NCBI RefSeq assembly: GCF_046844695.1
Contig: NZ_CP177354.1
Coordinates: forward strand, 1,550,001 to 1,614,000
DNA length: 64,000 nt
Origin: Pokkaliibacter plantistimulans
Lineage (GTDB): Bacteria > Pseudomonadota > Gammaproteobacteria > Pseudomonadales > Balneatricaceae
Direction: 5' to 3'
Shown: positions 8,044 through 16,391 of the stretch, in pieces
How the letters are laid out: every line of letters starts with the position of its first letter
Numbering within the stretch: the first letter of the stretch is position 1
Position numbers and translations under genes: made by a program
Notes under the pieces: model-generated
Seen by the model: only the letters and a program-made list of their open reading frames with translations
What the model was told of the DNA's origin: nothing
Database searches by the model: none

Positions 8044-9414
8044 TCAGCCTGCCTTCTTGATCTGCTGCGGGCCGGGGGCCAGATAGGCTTCGAGGGAATC
8101 ATCCAGTGCCTCCAGCCACGGCGTGTGGTGAGCCACAGCCATGGTGCCGGTCATCAGCGAGCGATAGCTCTTGTTGCGGTAGCCCATGATGTCTTCGTAC
8201 TTGTCGTGCTTCCATTCCAGAAAGGTCTGGTTCACGGCGGCGATATCGAAGCTGGGGTAATCGGTGGCGTCGATCAGCTCCTGAATATAGGCGCCCTGGT
8301 ATTCAAACATCTGCTGAGCGGTTTCCAGCTGCTCTTCCCGTGCCCGCCATTGCAGGTTTTCGCTGTGCATGTTGGCCTGCTCGGGCAGCGCAATCCGCTG
8401 CAGAATCACATCGCGGGCATACCAGGCCTGAGCATCAAACATGTTGAATGAGTACCACTGATCCTGCATGCCGAGGTACATCAGCTGCGGATTGCTCTCC
8501 CAGAAGATGCCCTTGTACAGGTTCAGCGGCCACAGACGGTTATTGGTCTTCAGACACAGCTCATCAGGCAGGAAAGGGAAATGATGCTGGTAGCCGGTGC
8601 AGAGAATCACCGCGTCAATATGCTTCTGGCTGCCATCAGCGAATTAGGCGGTATTGCCATCGACCTTCTGCAGCAGCGGTTTTTCTTCCCAGTTGGCAGG
8701 CCACTGGTAGCCCATCGGCGCGCTGCGGTAGCAGCTGGTGATGGAGCGCGCGCCGTACTTATAGCACTGCGAGCCAATGTCTTCGGCGGAATAGCTGCCC
8801 CCGACGATCAGCACATCCTTGCCCTTGAACTCCAGCGCATCGCGGAAGTCGTGGGCGTGCAGCACGCGGCCGCCAAAGGTTTCAAAGCCGGGGAAGAAGG
8901 GCACGTTGGGCGTGGAGAAGTGACCGCTGGCGACGACCACGTAGTCGAAGGTCTCGCTGTACTGGGCGTCCTGGCTGTAGTCCTGCACGGTGACGCTGAA
9001 CTGCTGGCTGGCGGTGTCATAGCTGATCTGCCGCACGGCGGTATTGAAGCGGATATAGTCACGTACACCGGCTTTCTCTACCCGCCCCTTGATGTAGTCC
9101 CACAGCACGGCGCGGGGAGGATAAGAACCGATGGGGCGGCCAAAGTGCTCATCGAAGGTGTAGTCGGCAAACTCCAGACACTCCTTCGGGCCGTTGGACC
9201 AGAGGTAGCGATACATGCTGCCATGCACCGGTTCGCCGTTTTCATCCAGACCGGTACGCCAGGTGTAGTTCCACATGCCACCCCAGTCTTTCTGCTTCTC
9301 GAAACAGACGATGTCGGGGATATCAGCACCCTTGTCCTTGGCTGACTGGAAGGCTCGCAGCTGTGCCAGACCGGAAGGGCCGGCGCCGATAATGGCCACG
9401 CGTTTGCTCATCAT
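8044..9414 (-). pseudogene. tmm: Trimethylamine monooxygenase gene with an in-frame stop
   Basis: The 5' part (9414-8644) codes for 256 residues of a class B flavin monooxygenase: FAD motif IGAGPSGL, the FMO fingerprint around FPGFETFGGRVLHAHDF and the NADPH site IVGGSYSAED. A TAA at 8644-8646 then stops it. Translation resumes in the same frame (FADGS..KHIDAVILCTGYQHHFPFLPD) to 8044, giving the full family length of about 456 residues. The rest of the sequence is uncorrupted, so this is one nonsense change, probably from a TAY tyrosine codon in A-Y-F-A-D-G. Tmm oxidises TMA to TMAO using NADPH and oxygen. It is the first gene of the tmm-tdm pair. A sequencing error is possible. Confidence 0.9.
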
Positions 9415-9760
9415 CCTCTCCTCTCGTTGTTGTCAGAATCTGTGCTCAACAGGTGTGATATGCCTTTTAACCTATTACAGCTGCGCCGCTGGTGAACTCG
9501 GCTGGAGGAGATAGACCATTAGGGGGAGAGCAGGCCTTTGCCCGTTGCCGTCAACATGCACCAGAAGCAGGCTGCATCAGCTCTGGCGCGTCTGATTTCA
9601 GGGCATGGCGGGGAGCAGGAAGGGGATCGTTATTTTTCTTTTCAGGAAAGTTACTTTCTTATCAATAAGATAAAACGCAGTCGAGGCGATCCGTGTGAGC
9701 GGCATGGAAGTTGCTGAACAGCTCTATTCAGCCCGGACATAACGCTGCCGCGGAGGGACG
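9415..9760. promoter_or_regulatory. Divergent control region between tmm and the HTH-HTH-PAS gene
   Basis: A 346-bp gap between divergent starts. An AT-rich stretch at about 9630-9675 contains the inverted repeat TCTTAT-CA-ATAAGA at 9657-9670 and a TATTTTTCTTTTC tract. This is the natural place for promoters of both genes and for binding of the divergent regulator. No -35/-10 pair is assigned with confidence. Confidence 0.5.
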
Positions 9761-10660
9761 ATGACCGCTGCCCATTCCAGCCTTTACAGCAAGCCCGTCA
9801 GCCATGCCGTAGCCACCCGGCAGGCGGAGGAGCATCTGACCGAACGTGAACGCCAGACCCTGTCACTGATCGCCGAAGGCCTGAGCAACAAGCTGATTGC
9901 CCGTCGGCTGGGGATCAGCGATGGCACAGTGAAAATCCATGTGCGTCACCTGCTCGGCAAGCTCAATCTGGGCTCCCGTCAGGCGCTGGCCGCCTGGGCT
10001 TTGCAGGCCGGATTGTCGCGGGCTGCGCGGGTGCCGCGTTATCTGGATGAGGTCAGCCTGACCGAGCGAGAAGCCCAGACGCTGGCGCTGATTGCCGATG
10101 GCCACAGTAATCGTGTGATTGCTGACAGGCTGGGGATCAGTGATGCCACGGTGAAAACCTATGTCAGCCACCTGCTGCTGAAGCTGGAAGTGCATTCCCG
10201 TCTGGAACTGGTCAGCGCTGCCCATCAACTGGGGCTGGCAGGCCATCACCCGCGCGATGCGTTCAGCCCGCCGCCGCTGGATACGCTGATGCAGGCGCTG
10301 CCGGTCATGCTCTATCGCTGCCATAACAACCGGCTGTGGAGCATGGAGTATGTCAGCCCCGGTTGCCTGAACCTGATCGGTTATCAGCCGGAGCATCTGG
10401 TGGCGGATCAGCGGCTGGCCTATAACTCGCTGATTCATCCTGATGATCGGGAGCTGGTATGGCGGGCGGTGCAGAGTGGCTTGCGGCGGCACCTGCCGAT
10501 CAGTGTCGAATACCGTGTGCGCTGTCTGGACGGTCAGGAAAAAACCGTGCAGGAACATGCCTGCGGGGTCTATTCCGCCAGTGGTGAAGTGCTGGGGATT
10601 GAAGGGCTGATTGTGGAGAAGCTGCTGCAACCGGCCCTGTCTGCTGGCAGCACAGCCTGA
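9761..10660 (+). CDS. Regulator with two tandem LuxR-type HTH domains and a C-terminal PAS domain
   Basis: A 299-residue protein with a GGAGGG ribosome site. Residues ~26-84 and ~100-157 are two GerE/LuxR DNA-binding domains: LTERERQTLSLIAEGLSNKL with RLGISDGTVKIHV, and LTEREAQTLALIADGHSNR with RLGISDATVKTYV. Each keeps the ISD-(G/A)-TVK recognition helix. Residues ~177-290 are a PAS domain (PVMLYRCHNNRLWSMEYVSP, GYQPEHLV, IHPDDRELVW, EYRVRCLDG). LuxR-type HTHs are normally single and C-terminal, so this order is unusual. It is divergent from tmm-tdm and is the obvious candidate regulator. No receiver or autoinducer domain is present; the PAS domain would be the sensor. Confidence 0.88.
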   Translation: MTAAHSSLYSKPVSHAVATRQAEEHLTERERQTLSLIAEGLSNKLIARRLGISDGTVKIHVRHLLGKLNLGSRQALAAWALQAGLSRAARVPRYLDEVSLTEREAQTLALIADGHSNRVIADRLGISDATVKTYVSHLLLKLEVHSRLELVSAAHQLGLAGHHPRDAFSPPPLDTLMQALPVMLYRCHNNRLWSMEYVSPGCLNLIGYQPEHLVADQRLAYNSLIHPDDRELVWRAVQSGLRRHLPISVEYRVRCLDGQEKTVQEHACGVYSASGEVLGIEGLIVEKLLQPALSAGSTA

Positions 10661-10818
10661 GTGCTGCGGGCTGTGCTCTTCTGTTTACCTGCGTTTCGCC
10701 TTAATGGCCTGTCGCTGGCCGCTTGCTAGCCGTTCACCTACAGAATCAGCGGCGCATAAAGATTGTGATCCCTGTTGCCCAGCTGGCTGCCGCCCTCACT
10801 GGCGTCATGGCCGGGTCG

Positions 10819-10995
10819 CTAGAGTCCGAGCAGCGGAATGACCGTCAGCTTCTCCGTCGCCTGCCAGACCCCGTAAAGATCCACCTCATTGCCGTCCAGA
10901 TTGATGCTGTTGGTGTCGATGGTATCAAAGCGACAGGCCAACACCCCCAGACTCAGCTGGTCAGTGGGGGTGAGTTTCAGCCCCAGATGGCGGGC
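10819..10995 (-). pseudogene. C-terminal remnant of an outer-membrane porin-like gene
   Basis: On the minus strand a frame ending TAG at 10819 reads RHLGLKLTPTDQLSLGVLAC, then FDTIDTNSINLDGNEVDLYG and VWQATEKLTVIPLLGL. The alternating pattern and wording resemble the last beta-strands of alginate-export/OprD-like porins. There is no start, no signal peptide and no room upstream, because the SDR gene ends at 10998. It appears to be the leftover 3' end of a gene removed by deletion. The sequence from 10661 to 10818 holds nothing recognisable. Confidence 0.45.
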
Positions 10996-10997
10996 GG

Positions 10998-11828
10998 TTA
11001 ACCGTGCTGGCTGATAATCGGGTTGAGCCAGGGCCGCAGGCCGCCAAGGGTGTAGCCACCGTCAACGGTCAGACACTGGCCGGTGACAAAGCGGGCATCC
11101 TCAGACAGCAGCCACAGCACTGCATCAGCCACCTCTTCCGGCGTACCGATGCGGGCCAGCGGTGTATGGCGGATAAAGGGGCGCTGACTGGCCTCGGAAG
11201 ACAACACCCCCTCCGCCATCGGCGTGGCGATAATGCCGGGGCAGACATTGTTGACACGGATCTGATGGGCGCCAGCCTCCACCGCTACGGTACGCATCAG
11301 GCCATCCAGTGCACTCTTGCTGGCGGCATAGGCGGCAATGCCGGGCATCGCCCCCTGCGCCGTCCACGATGAGGTGTTGACGATGGCACCGGCGACGCCC
11401 TGTTTGCGCATGGCGTCGATCTGATACTTCAGACAGCAGAATACGCCGCGCAGATTGGTGGCGATGATGTGGTCAAAATCCGTCAGCGAGAAAGCTTCCA
11501 CAGGAGCAAAGGCACCCAGCGTTCCGGCGTTGTTCCAGGCCAGATCAAGCTGGCCAAAATGCTGCACCGTCCGTTCGATCATGGCGCAGACCTGAGCCTC
11601 GTCACTGACATCGGTGGCGATGGCCAGCGCGCGGCCACCTTCAGCCGTAATGGCACTGACCACCTGTTCCAGCTCGGCAGTGCGGCGCCCGGCGACCACC
11701 ACCTGAGCCCCTTCGCGCCCGAGACGTAATGCCGCCGCCTTACCCATACCGCTGCCACCACCGGTGATCAGTACGGTCTTGCCACTGAAGCGTGAAGGAA
11801 TGTGTGTGGAACTGGAAGTGGATTGCAT
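10998..11828 (-). CDS. Short-chain dehydrogenase/reductase (classical SDR)
   Basis: A 276-residue Rossmann-fold enzyme: cofactor motif TGGGSGMG (22-29), NNAG (99-102), active-site Ser at ~153 in VNTSS, and Y167/K171 in YAASK. The C-terminal part PEEVADAVLWLLSEDARFVT and DGGYTLGG is typical of the FabG/glucose dehydrogenase-like group. G-R-R after the second beta strand (AGRR, 47-49) favours NADP(H). The substrate is not predictable. The IS5-type element has inserted about 130 bp upstream of its start and may have altered its expression. Confidence 0.85.
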   Translation of the reverse strand: MQSTSSSTHIPSRFSGKTVLITGGGSGMGKAAALRLGREGAQVVVAGRRTAELEQVVSAITAEGGRALAIATDVSDEAQVCAMIERTVQHFGQLDLAWNNAGTLGAFAPVEAFSLTDFDHIIATNLRGVFCCLKYQIDAMRKQGVAGAIVNTSSWTAQGAMPGIAAYAASKSALDGLMRTVAVEAGAHQIRVNNVCPGIIATPMAEGVLSSEASQRPFIRHTPLARIGTPEEVADAVLWLLSEDARFVTGQCLTVDGGYTLGGLRPWLNPIISQHG

Positions 11829-11948
11829 GATGTGACCTCGTTAGCCTGTTGGCGTTCGTCAAAGTGAATGCCGTTTCGGGGAGGTCTATTATTGGCTGAC
11901 GGTCAGAAGAGATAACGGGGGCGCTGGTTGGTTGATTCTTAACTGGTG

Positions 11949-11957
11949 GTTTGGAGT
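11949..11957. repeat. Left 9-bp target-site duplication of the IS5-type element
   Basis: GTTTGGAGT directly precedes the left inverted repeat and is repeated exactly at 12994-13002 after the right one. Nine bp is the duplication length typical of the IS903 group. Confidence 0.9.
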
Positions 11958-12993
11958 GGCTTTGTTGCATAAATAGAACACAGCTTACAAAGCCCCTTTC
12001 CCCGGACGAATTTATGGCATACGCACCGTCATCGGTGTCCCAAGCTGCGTGAAGCGGTTCAGGATGGCTGCTCGCACCTGCAGTTCGGCCACCTGACGGT
12101 CGAAATCTTTCGCCATGACCCGCTCACCCAGCCGCTTGAAACACCGCATTTTGGTTTCTACCAGGCTGCGCCGGTGGTAACCGCTCCACCTTTTCCAGAG
12201 CGTTTGCCCCAGATAACGCGTCGCCCGCAAAATCGCGTTACGGGCCTTCGCACCCGCTCGGTTCTCCTTCCACAGCCTCCCATTCTTGCGCGTGGGAATC
12301 ACCGCTTCCGCCTCTCGCTGAGCTATCGCCTCATGACAGCCTCGGGTGTCATAGGCACCATCACCGCTGACGGATGCAATCTCTTCCTCCGCTGGAATCT
12401 GACTCAGTAACTCTGGCAGCATCGGGGCGTCACCTACGGTGTTGTCGGTGACCTCAATGGCCCGAATTTCCAGCGTCTGCGCATCAATACCTAAATGCAC
12501 TTTGCGCCACTGGCGGCGGTAGTCTGCACCGTGTTTTTTTGTTTTCCACTCGCCTTCGCCCAGCATTTTGATCCCCGTGCTGTCGATCAGGAGATGCAGC
12601 CCCGACGTGCTGGGGCGGTAAGGAATCGAGATATTCAGCGACTTCTGACGTCGGCATATCGTGCTGTAGTCCGGCGCAGGCCAGTTCAGTCCCGCCAGGC
12701 TGAGCATACTTTGCACCATGCCCACCGCCTGGCGCAGGGCAAGGCCGAACAGGTTTTTGATCGTCAGGCAGAACTGAATGGCCGCATCGCTGAAGAGCTG
12801 TGTACGTCCACGCTGGCCTCGTGGCGTCCCATGCCAGGTCATGTCCCGGTCCAGCCAGATCATCAATGACCCACGCGCTTTGAGCGCGGCGTTGTAGGAC
12901 TTCCAGTTCGTTGTCTTGTACTTCGGGGAGGCAGGCTTGTTCATGCCTTCATTCTACTGCAGGGGAACCCGCTCCGATTTGTGCAACAAAGCC
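11958..12993 (-). mobile_element. Intact IS5-family (IS903-type) insertion sequence
   Basis: A 1036-bp element bounded by the inverted repeats GGCTTTGTTGCATAAAT (left) and, on the other strand, GGCTTTGTTGCACAAAT (right), which differ at one position. It is flanked by identical 9-bp duplications and carries one uninterrupted transposase gene. The perfect duplication and open frame point to a recent, probably still mobile copy. It landed between the SDR gene and an AT-rich orphan gene. Confidence 0.92.
12012..12944 (-). CDS. IS5-family transposase
   Basis: A 310-residue DDE transposase of the IS903 type. Residues ~90-115 read GLNWPAPDYSTICRRQKSL; the first catalytic Asp is in LHLLIDSTGIK, the second in SVSGDGAYDTRGCH and the Glu in YHRRSLVETKMRCFKRLGER (the Y-(2)-R-(3)-E-(6)-K signature). 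It catalyses cut-and-paste movement of its host element. The frame is uninterrupted and complete. Confidence 0.93.
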   Translation of the reverse strand: MNKPASPKYKTTNWKSYNAALKARGSLMIWLDRDMTWHGTPRGQRGRTQLFSDAAIQFCLTIKNLFGLALRQAVGMVQSMLSLAGLNWPAPDYSTICRRQKSLNISIPYRPSTSGLHLLIDSTGIKMLGEGEWKTKKHGADYRRQWRKVHLGIDAQTLEIRAIEVTDNTVGDAPMLPELLSQIPAEEEIASVSGDGAYDTRGCHEAIAQREAEAVIPTRKNGRLWKENRAGAKARNAILRATRYLGQTLWKRWSGYHRRSLVETKMRCFKRLGERVMAKDFDRQVAELQVRAAILNRFTQLGTPMTVRMP

Positions 12994-13002
12994 GTTTGGA
13001 GT
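12994..13002. repeat. Right 9-bp target-site duplication of the IS5-type element
   Basis: GTTTGGAGT, identical to 11949-11957, immediately after the right inverted repeat. Confidence 0.9.
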
Positions 13003-13118
13003 CCTCATGGGCAGTGGTATCGCTCAGGTATATGAATTAAATATTTTTGCTATTGAGCATTTTCGCCTACCATGGGCGCGCTGTTAGTATCGGATTTTTA
13101 CTTATCTCGTCTCGAAAT

Positions 13119-13886
13119 ATGGAAGTGGAAATTAACTCAATGGAAGAAAGAAGAAATTATGGGCTGTTTTTTCAGAATGGCCTTCCTGTTGTTTATCTGC
13201 CTAAGCATTATGATTCGGTCTCAAAGTTCATCATGATTGGATTGTGCATTGTAATCCTGATACTTCTGGGCGTTGAGCAGTTCCTCAGTTTGTTATTAGG
13301 TACACTGATTGGCTTGCTGATGGCACTGATCTTTGTTCGCTGTGAAAAGAATATAAGCGCTGGGGGGATTGTTGCTTTTGAGCATCAGTTAGGCGGAGTA
13401 AAAGCACTGATTGCAAGCAATGGGGATAGAAAAAAGGTTGGATTGCTGTTTCAAGATATTTTTTACGCTGAGCAGTACATTAGGTTTCTGCGTTTATTAG
13501 CATATGATAGCGAAGAAGGCAGTAATCTTAAGATGGAAATCATGGTCGATGATCGCTTTAATTTTTTATTTCACCCTTGTAAAGATACACCCATGCTAGA
13601 GGGAGTAAAGGGAGTGATCGTCCGTGATGAAACGAATTCGGTATTGGATGTAAAGGCTGAACAAATTTATATTGAGGAGTCTGTGGCTAATCTTGAGACA
13701 GAGGAAGGGTTTAATTCCGATTTGTTTTTTGATTTTGTTGCGCCTGAAGAGCAGTTTTATATTCATGCTGTATTGGCTAAAGCTGAAAATGGAGTTTTAT
13801 ATACTGCTGACTTATCTGAGCAATATGGAATGGTAGCTTGCCGAGGTTACAGTCGTCATATTCCCCGAGAGAGTGAAGCAGAATAA
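13119..13886 (+). CDS. Unrecognised membrane protein in an AT-rich patch
   Basis: A 255-residue protein (from ATG at 13119; ATG at 13140 is also possible) with two closely spaced membrane helices at about residues 38-75 (FIMIGLCIVILILLGV, FLSLLLGTLIGLLMALIFV). The remainder is soluble and acidic, with no motif I recognise. Base composition and codon choice (many AAA, TTA, ATT) differ sharply from the surrounding GC-rich genes, suggesting recent acquisition. It begins about 115 bp after the right end of the IS5-type element. The helix pair followed by a large soluble part suggests the soluble part is cytosolic. Confidence 0.65.
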   Translation: MEVEINSMEERRNYGLFFQNGLPVVYLPKHYDSVSKFIMIGLCIVILILLGVEQFLSLLLGTLIGLLMALIFVRCEKNISAGGIVAFEHQLGGVKALIASNGDRKKVGLLFQDIFYAEQYIRFLRLLAYDSEEGSNLKMEIMVDDRFNFLFHPCKDTPMLEGVKGVIVRDETNSVLDVKAEQIYIEESVANLETEEGFNSDLFFDFVAPEEQFYIHAVLAKAENGVLYTADLSEQYGMVACRGYSRHIPRESEAE

Positions 13887-13896
13887 AGCATATGTT

Positions 13897-13931
13897 CGGG
13901 TTATCGATCTGACAATGAAACCGATAACCCG
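13897..13931. terminator. Convergent hairpin between the orphan gene and mesD
   Basis: CGGGTTATCG and CGATAACCCG form a perfect 10-bp stem with a 15-nt loop. It lies between two convergent stop codons (13886 and 13957), where it can end both transcripts. Confidence 0.6.
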
Positions 13932-13956
13932 TTGAAACTGATTATTCCGATTGAAA

Positions 13957-14985
13957 TTAGCCGAGCAGTTCCCTGCGGACGATATCTGCACCGGCGCTCA
14001 GGGCGTTCAGCTTGGCGTTGGCCACCCGACGCGACAACGGTGCCATACCACAGTTAGTACAGGGGCATAGCTTGTCGGCATCGACATACTGCAGTGCCTT
14101 ACGCAGGGTATTGGCGACTTCCTCGGGCGTTTCGATGGTGTTGGAGGCCACGTCAATGGCGCCTACCATCACTTTCTTGCCGCGAATCAGCTCCAGCAGC
14201 TCCATGGGGACGCGGGAGTTCTGGCATTCCAGCGAGATAATATCGATGTTGGATTTTTGCAGCTTGGGGAAGATCTCTTCGTATTGCCGCCACTCTGAAC
14301 CCAGCGTCTTTTTCCAGTCGGTGTTGGCCTTGATGCCGTAGCCATAGCAGATATGGATGGCAGTCTCACACTTCAGCCCTTCAATGGCGCGCTCCAGGGT
14401 GGCAATACCCCAGTCATTCACCTCATCAAAGAACACGTTAAAGGCAGGTTCATCAAACTGGATGATATCCACACCGGCGGCTTCCAGCTCTCTGGCTTCC
14501 TGGTTGAGGATCTTGGCGAACTCCCACGCCAGCTTTTCGCGGCTCTTATAGTGCGCATCATACAGCGTGTCGATCATGGTCATCGGGCCGGGCAGGGCCC
14601 ATTTGATCGGCTGTTGGGTTTGCTGACGCAAAAACCTGGCATCTTCGACAAAAACGGACTTCTGGCGACTGACCGGACCAAACACGGTCGGCACGCTGGC
14701 ATCGTAGCGATTGCGAATTCTGACGGTTTCGCGCTTCTCGAAATCAACCCCGTCGAGGTGCTCGATAAAGGTGGTGACAAAGTGCTGACGTGTCTGCTCG
14801 CCATCACTGACGATATCGATGCCAGCCTGTTGCTGTTCCTGCAGCGACAAACGCAGTGCGTCCTGCTTGCCGTCAACCAGCTCCTCATCCTGCAGTTTCC
14901 AGGGAGACCACAGGGTTTCCGGCTGCGCCAGCCAGGAGGGTTTCGGCAGGCTGCCTGCGGTAGAGGTGGGTAATAATTTTTTCAT
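13957..14985 (-). CDS. mesD: Folate-independent methionine synthase, core-MetE type
   Basis: A 342-residue protein equivalent to only the catalytic C-terminal half of MetE. Zinc and substrate-binding segments are visible: HICYGYG, a downstream conserved Glu in SLECQNSR, and CPCTNCGM near the C-terminus. It begins with the typical TSTAGSLPKPSW. Full cobalamin-independent MetE is about 750 residues; this short form belongs to the families that do not use methylfolate. Its partner DUF1852 gene lies 27 bp upstream on the same strand, which is the MesD-MesX arrangement, in which methionine synthesis needs both proteins and oxygen. The methyl donor is not established by this sequence. Confidence 0.88.
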   Translation of the reverse strand: MKKLLPTSTAGSLPKPSWLAQPETLWSPWKLQDEELVDGKQDALRLSLQEQQQAGIDIVSDGEQTRQHFVTTFIEHLDGVDFEKRETVRIRNRYDASVPTVFGPVSRQKSVFVEDARFLRQQTQQPIKWALPGPMTMIDTLYDAHYKSREKLAWEFAKILNQEARELEAAGVDIIQFDEPAFNVFFDEVNDWGIATLERAIEGLKCETAIHICYGYGIKANTDWKKTLGSEWRQYEEIFPKLQKSNIDIISLECQNSRVPMELLELIRGKKVMVGAIDVASNTIETPEEVANTLRKALQYVDADKLCPCTNCGMAPLSRRVANAKLNALSAGADIVRRELLG

Positions 14986-15012
14986 TATGAATGACTCTGT
15001 GCTTACAGGTGA

Positions 15013-15996
15013 TCAAAGAACGTAATTGGCAGACCATTGCTCAAGTAGGGCGCGGTAAGGCTTGATGAAATACTCTTCAGTAAATTTGCCCTGCTCAACA
15101 GCCAGTTTGCTGCGTTCTTCCCGGTCATAAACAATCTGGGTTAATGAGTGATCCGAATTCTTCAGATTAGGCTGATAACGCTGCCCGGCAGAAGAATTGG
15201 CATTGTAGATTTCAGGCCGGTAAATCTTCTGGAAAGTCTCCATCGTGCTGATAGTGCTGATCAGCTCAAGATTGGTGTAATCGTTCAGCAGATCACCAAA
15301 GAAATAGAAGGCCAGCGGTGCAGCACTATTAGGCGGCATGAAATAACGCACCTGCAATCCCATTTTCCGGAAATACTGTTCGGTCAGTGAGGATTCATTG
15401 GGATGATATTCAAAGCCCAATACAGGATGCTGGTTTTCACTGCGATGATAGATTTTATTATCTGACACACTGAGGCAAATAACAGGCGGCTTGTTAAAGT
15501 GCTGCTTATAAATGGCCGAACTGACAAAGCTCTTGAAGAGTTTGCCGTGCAGGTCGCCAAAGTTGTCAGGAATACTGAATTTGGGCTGGTTCTTGTTGTG
15601 ATCCAGCAGCAGTACGCTGAAATCATAATCGCGAACATAGGAAGAAAAGTTATTGCCCACAATGCCTTCAATACGCTTGTTGGTGGTGTGATCAATAATA
15701 TTGGTTTTCAGTACTTCAATAGTCGGGAAAGTCTGGCTATTACCTTCCTTGTCGATATTCATATCAACCGACACTATTTCCAGTTCCACGGAATAGCGAT
15801 CACCGGTGGGATTATCCCAGTTCGCCAGCGCATTAAAGCGATTGTTGATCATCCTTAATGCGTTGCGCAGGTTCTCCTGACGGCTGCTGCCTCTGGCCAG
15901 ATTCGCGAAATTGGTCGTTATCCGCGTATTGTCCGAGGGATGATAATTCTCATCGAAATTAATGCTCTTGATGCTGAAGGTAAAATCCGTGCTCAT
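15013..15996 (-). CDS. mesX: DUF1852 protein, partner of core methionine synthase
   Basis: A 327-residue protein of the DUF1852 family, recognisable by the start FTFSIKSINFDENYHPSDNT, the early TTNFANLARG and the C-terminal region with FYFFGDLLNDYTNLE and YNANSSAGQRY. DUF1852 occurs almost always beside core MetE and is required for MesD activity in genetic studies. It is first in the mesX-mesD unit, with no other gene in the transcript. No signal peptide or membrane helix is present. Codon use is slightly more AT-rich than in neighbouring genes. Confidence 0.87.
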   Translation of the reverse strand: MSTDFTFSIKSINFDENYHPSDNTRITTNFANLARGSSRQENLRNALRMINNRFNALANWDNPTGDRYSVELEIVSVDMNIDKEGNSQTFPTIEVLKTNIIDHTTNKRIEGIVGNNFSSYVRDYDFSVLLLDHNKNQPKFSIPDNFGDLHGKLFKSFVSSAIYKQHFNKPPVICLSVSDNKIYHRSENQHPVLGFEYHPNESSLTEQYFRKMGLQVRYFMPPNSAAPLAFYFFGDLLNDYTNLELISTISTMETFQKIYRPEIYNANSSAGQRYQPNLKNSDHSLTQIVYDREERSKLAVEQGKFTEEYFIKPYRALLEQWSANYVL

Positions 15997-16391
15997 GATG
16001 CTTTGCTATCCAGTTTCCTAAAATTAATTCTGAACGTGGTCCTTGCTCATGCTGGGATTGCTTTTTATTTCTGATTTTCCCAGTCAGTACGTGCCGCAGT
16101 CCGATGGCGTCCTTTACCACGATGTAACCTGACAGGACTGTGCTTTTGTCTGGAGTGGAACGACATAGGGTTATTTATACTAGGAAGCCAACATGAGTAA
16201 AACTGGTATTGCCTCATGATGTTCGTGAGGTTTGTTCATGATAAGGGCTCATGATGAAGGCTCATGGTGATGCCTGATGGTGACTCATAAAGGCTGTTAT
16301 TGAGGGGAAAGCATGAAAAGCGCTCATGCTTTACGTCGGCACAACCAGCAGGGGAGCAGGGGAGCAGACCCTGCCTCTGTGTATACAGATG
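15997..16391. other. Gene-free stretch upstream of mesX
   Basis: About 395 bp. It contains the mesX leader, and at about 16200-16290 a run of related words (CTCATGATG, CTCATGGTGATG, CTCATAAAGG) on the plus strand. I see no MetJ box (AGACGTCT repeats), no SAM riboswitch core and no gene. Confidence 0.5.

Noticed and set aside
8644..8646. Recoding of the tmm stop as a 21st or 22nd amino acid
   Set aside because: TAA is not used for selenocysteine or pyrrolysine, and flavin monooxygenases have no such residue.
10998..11828. SDR as part of the TMA pathway
   Set aside because: Only position supports it; no SDR step is known in TMA to DMA oxidation, and a porin remnant and IS lie nearby.
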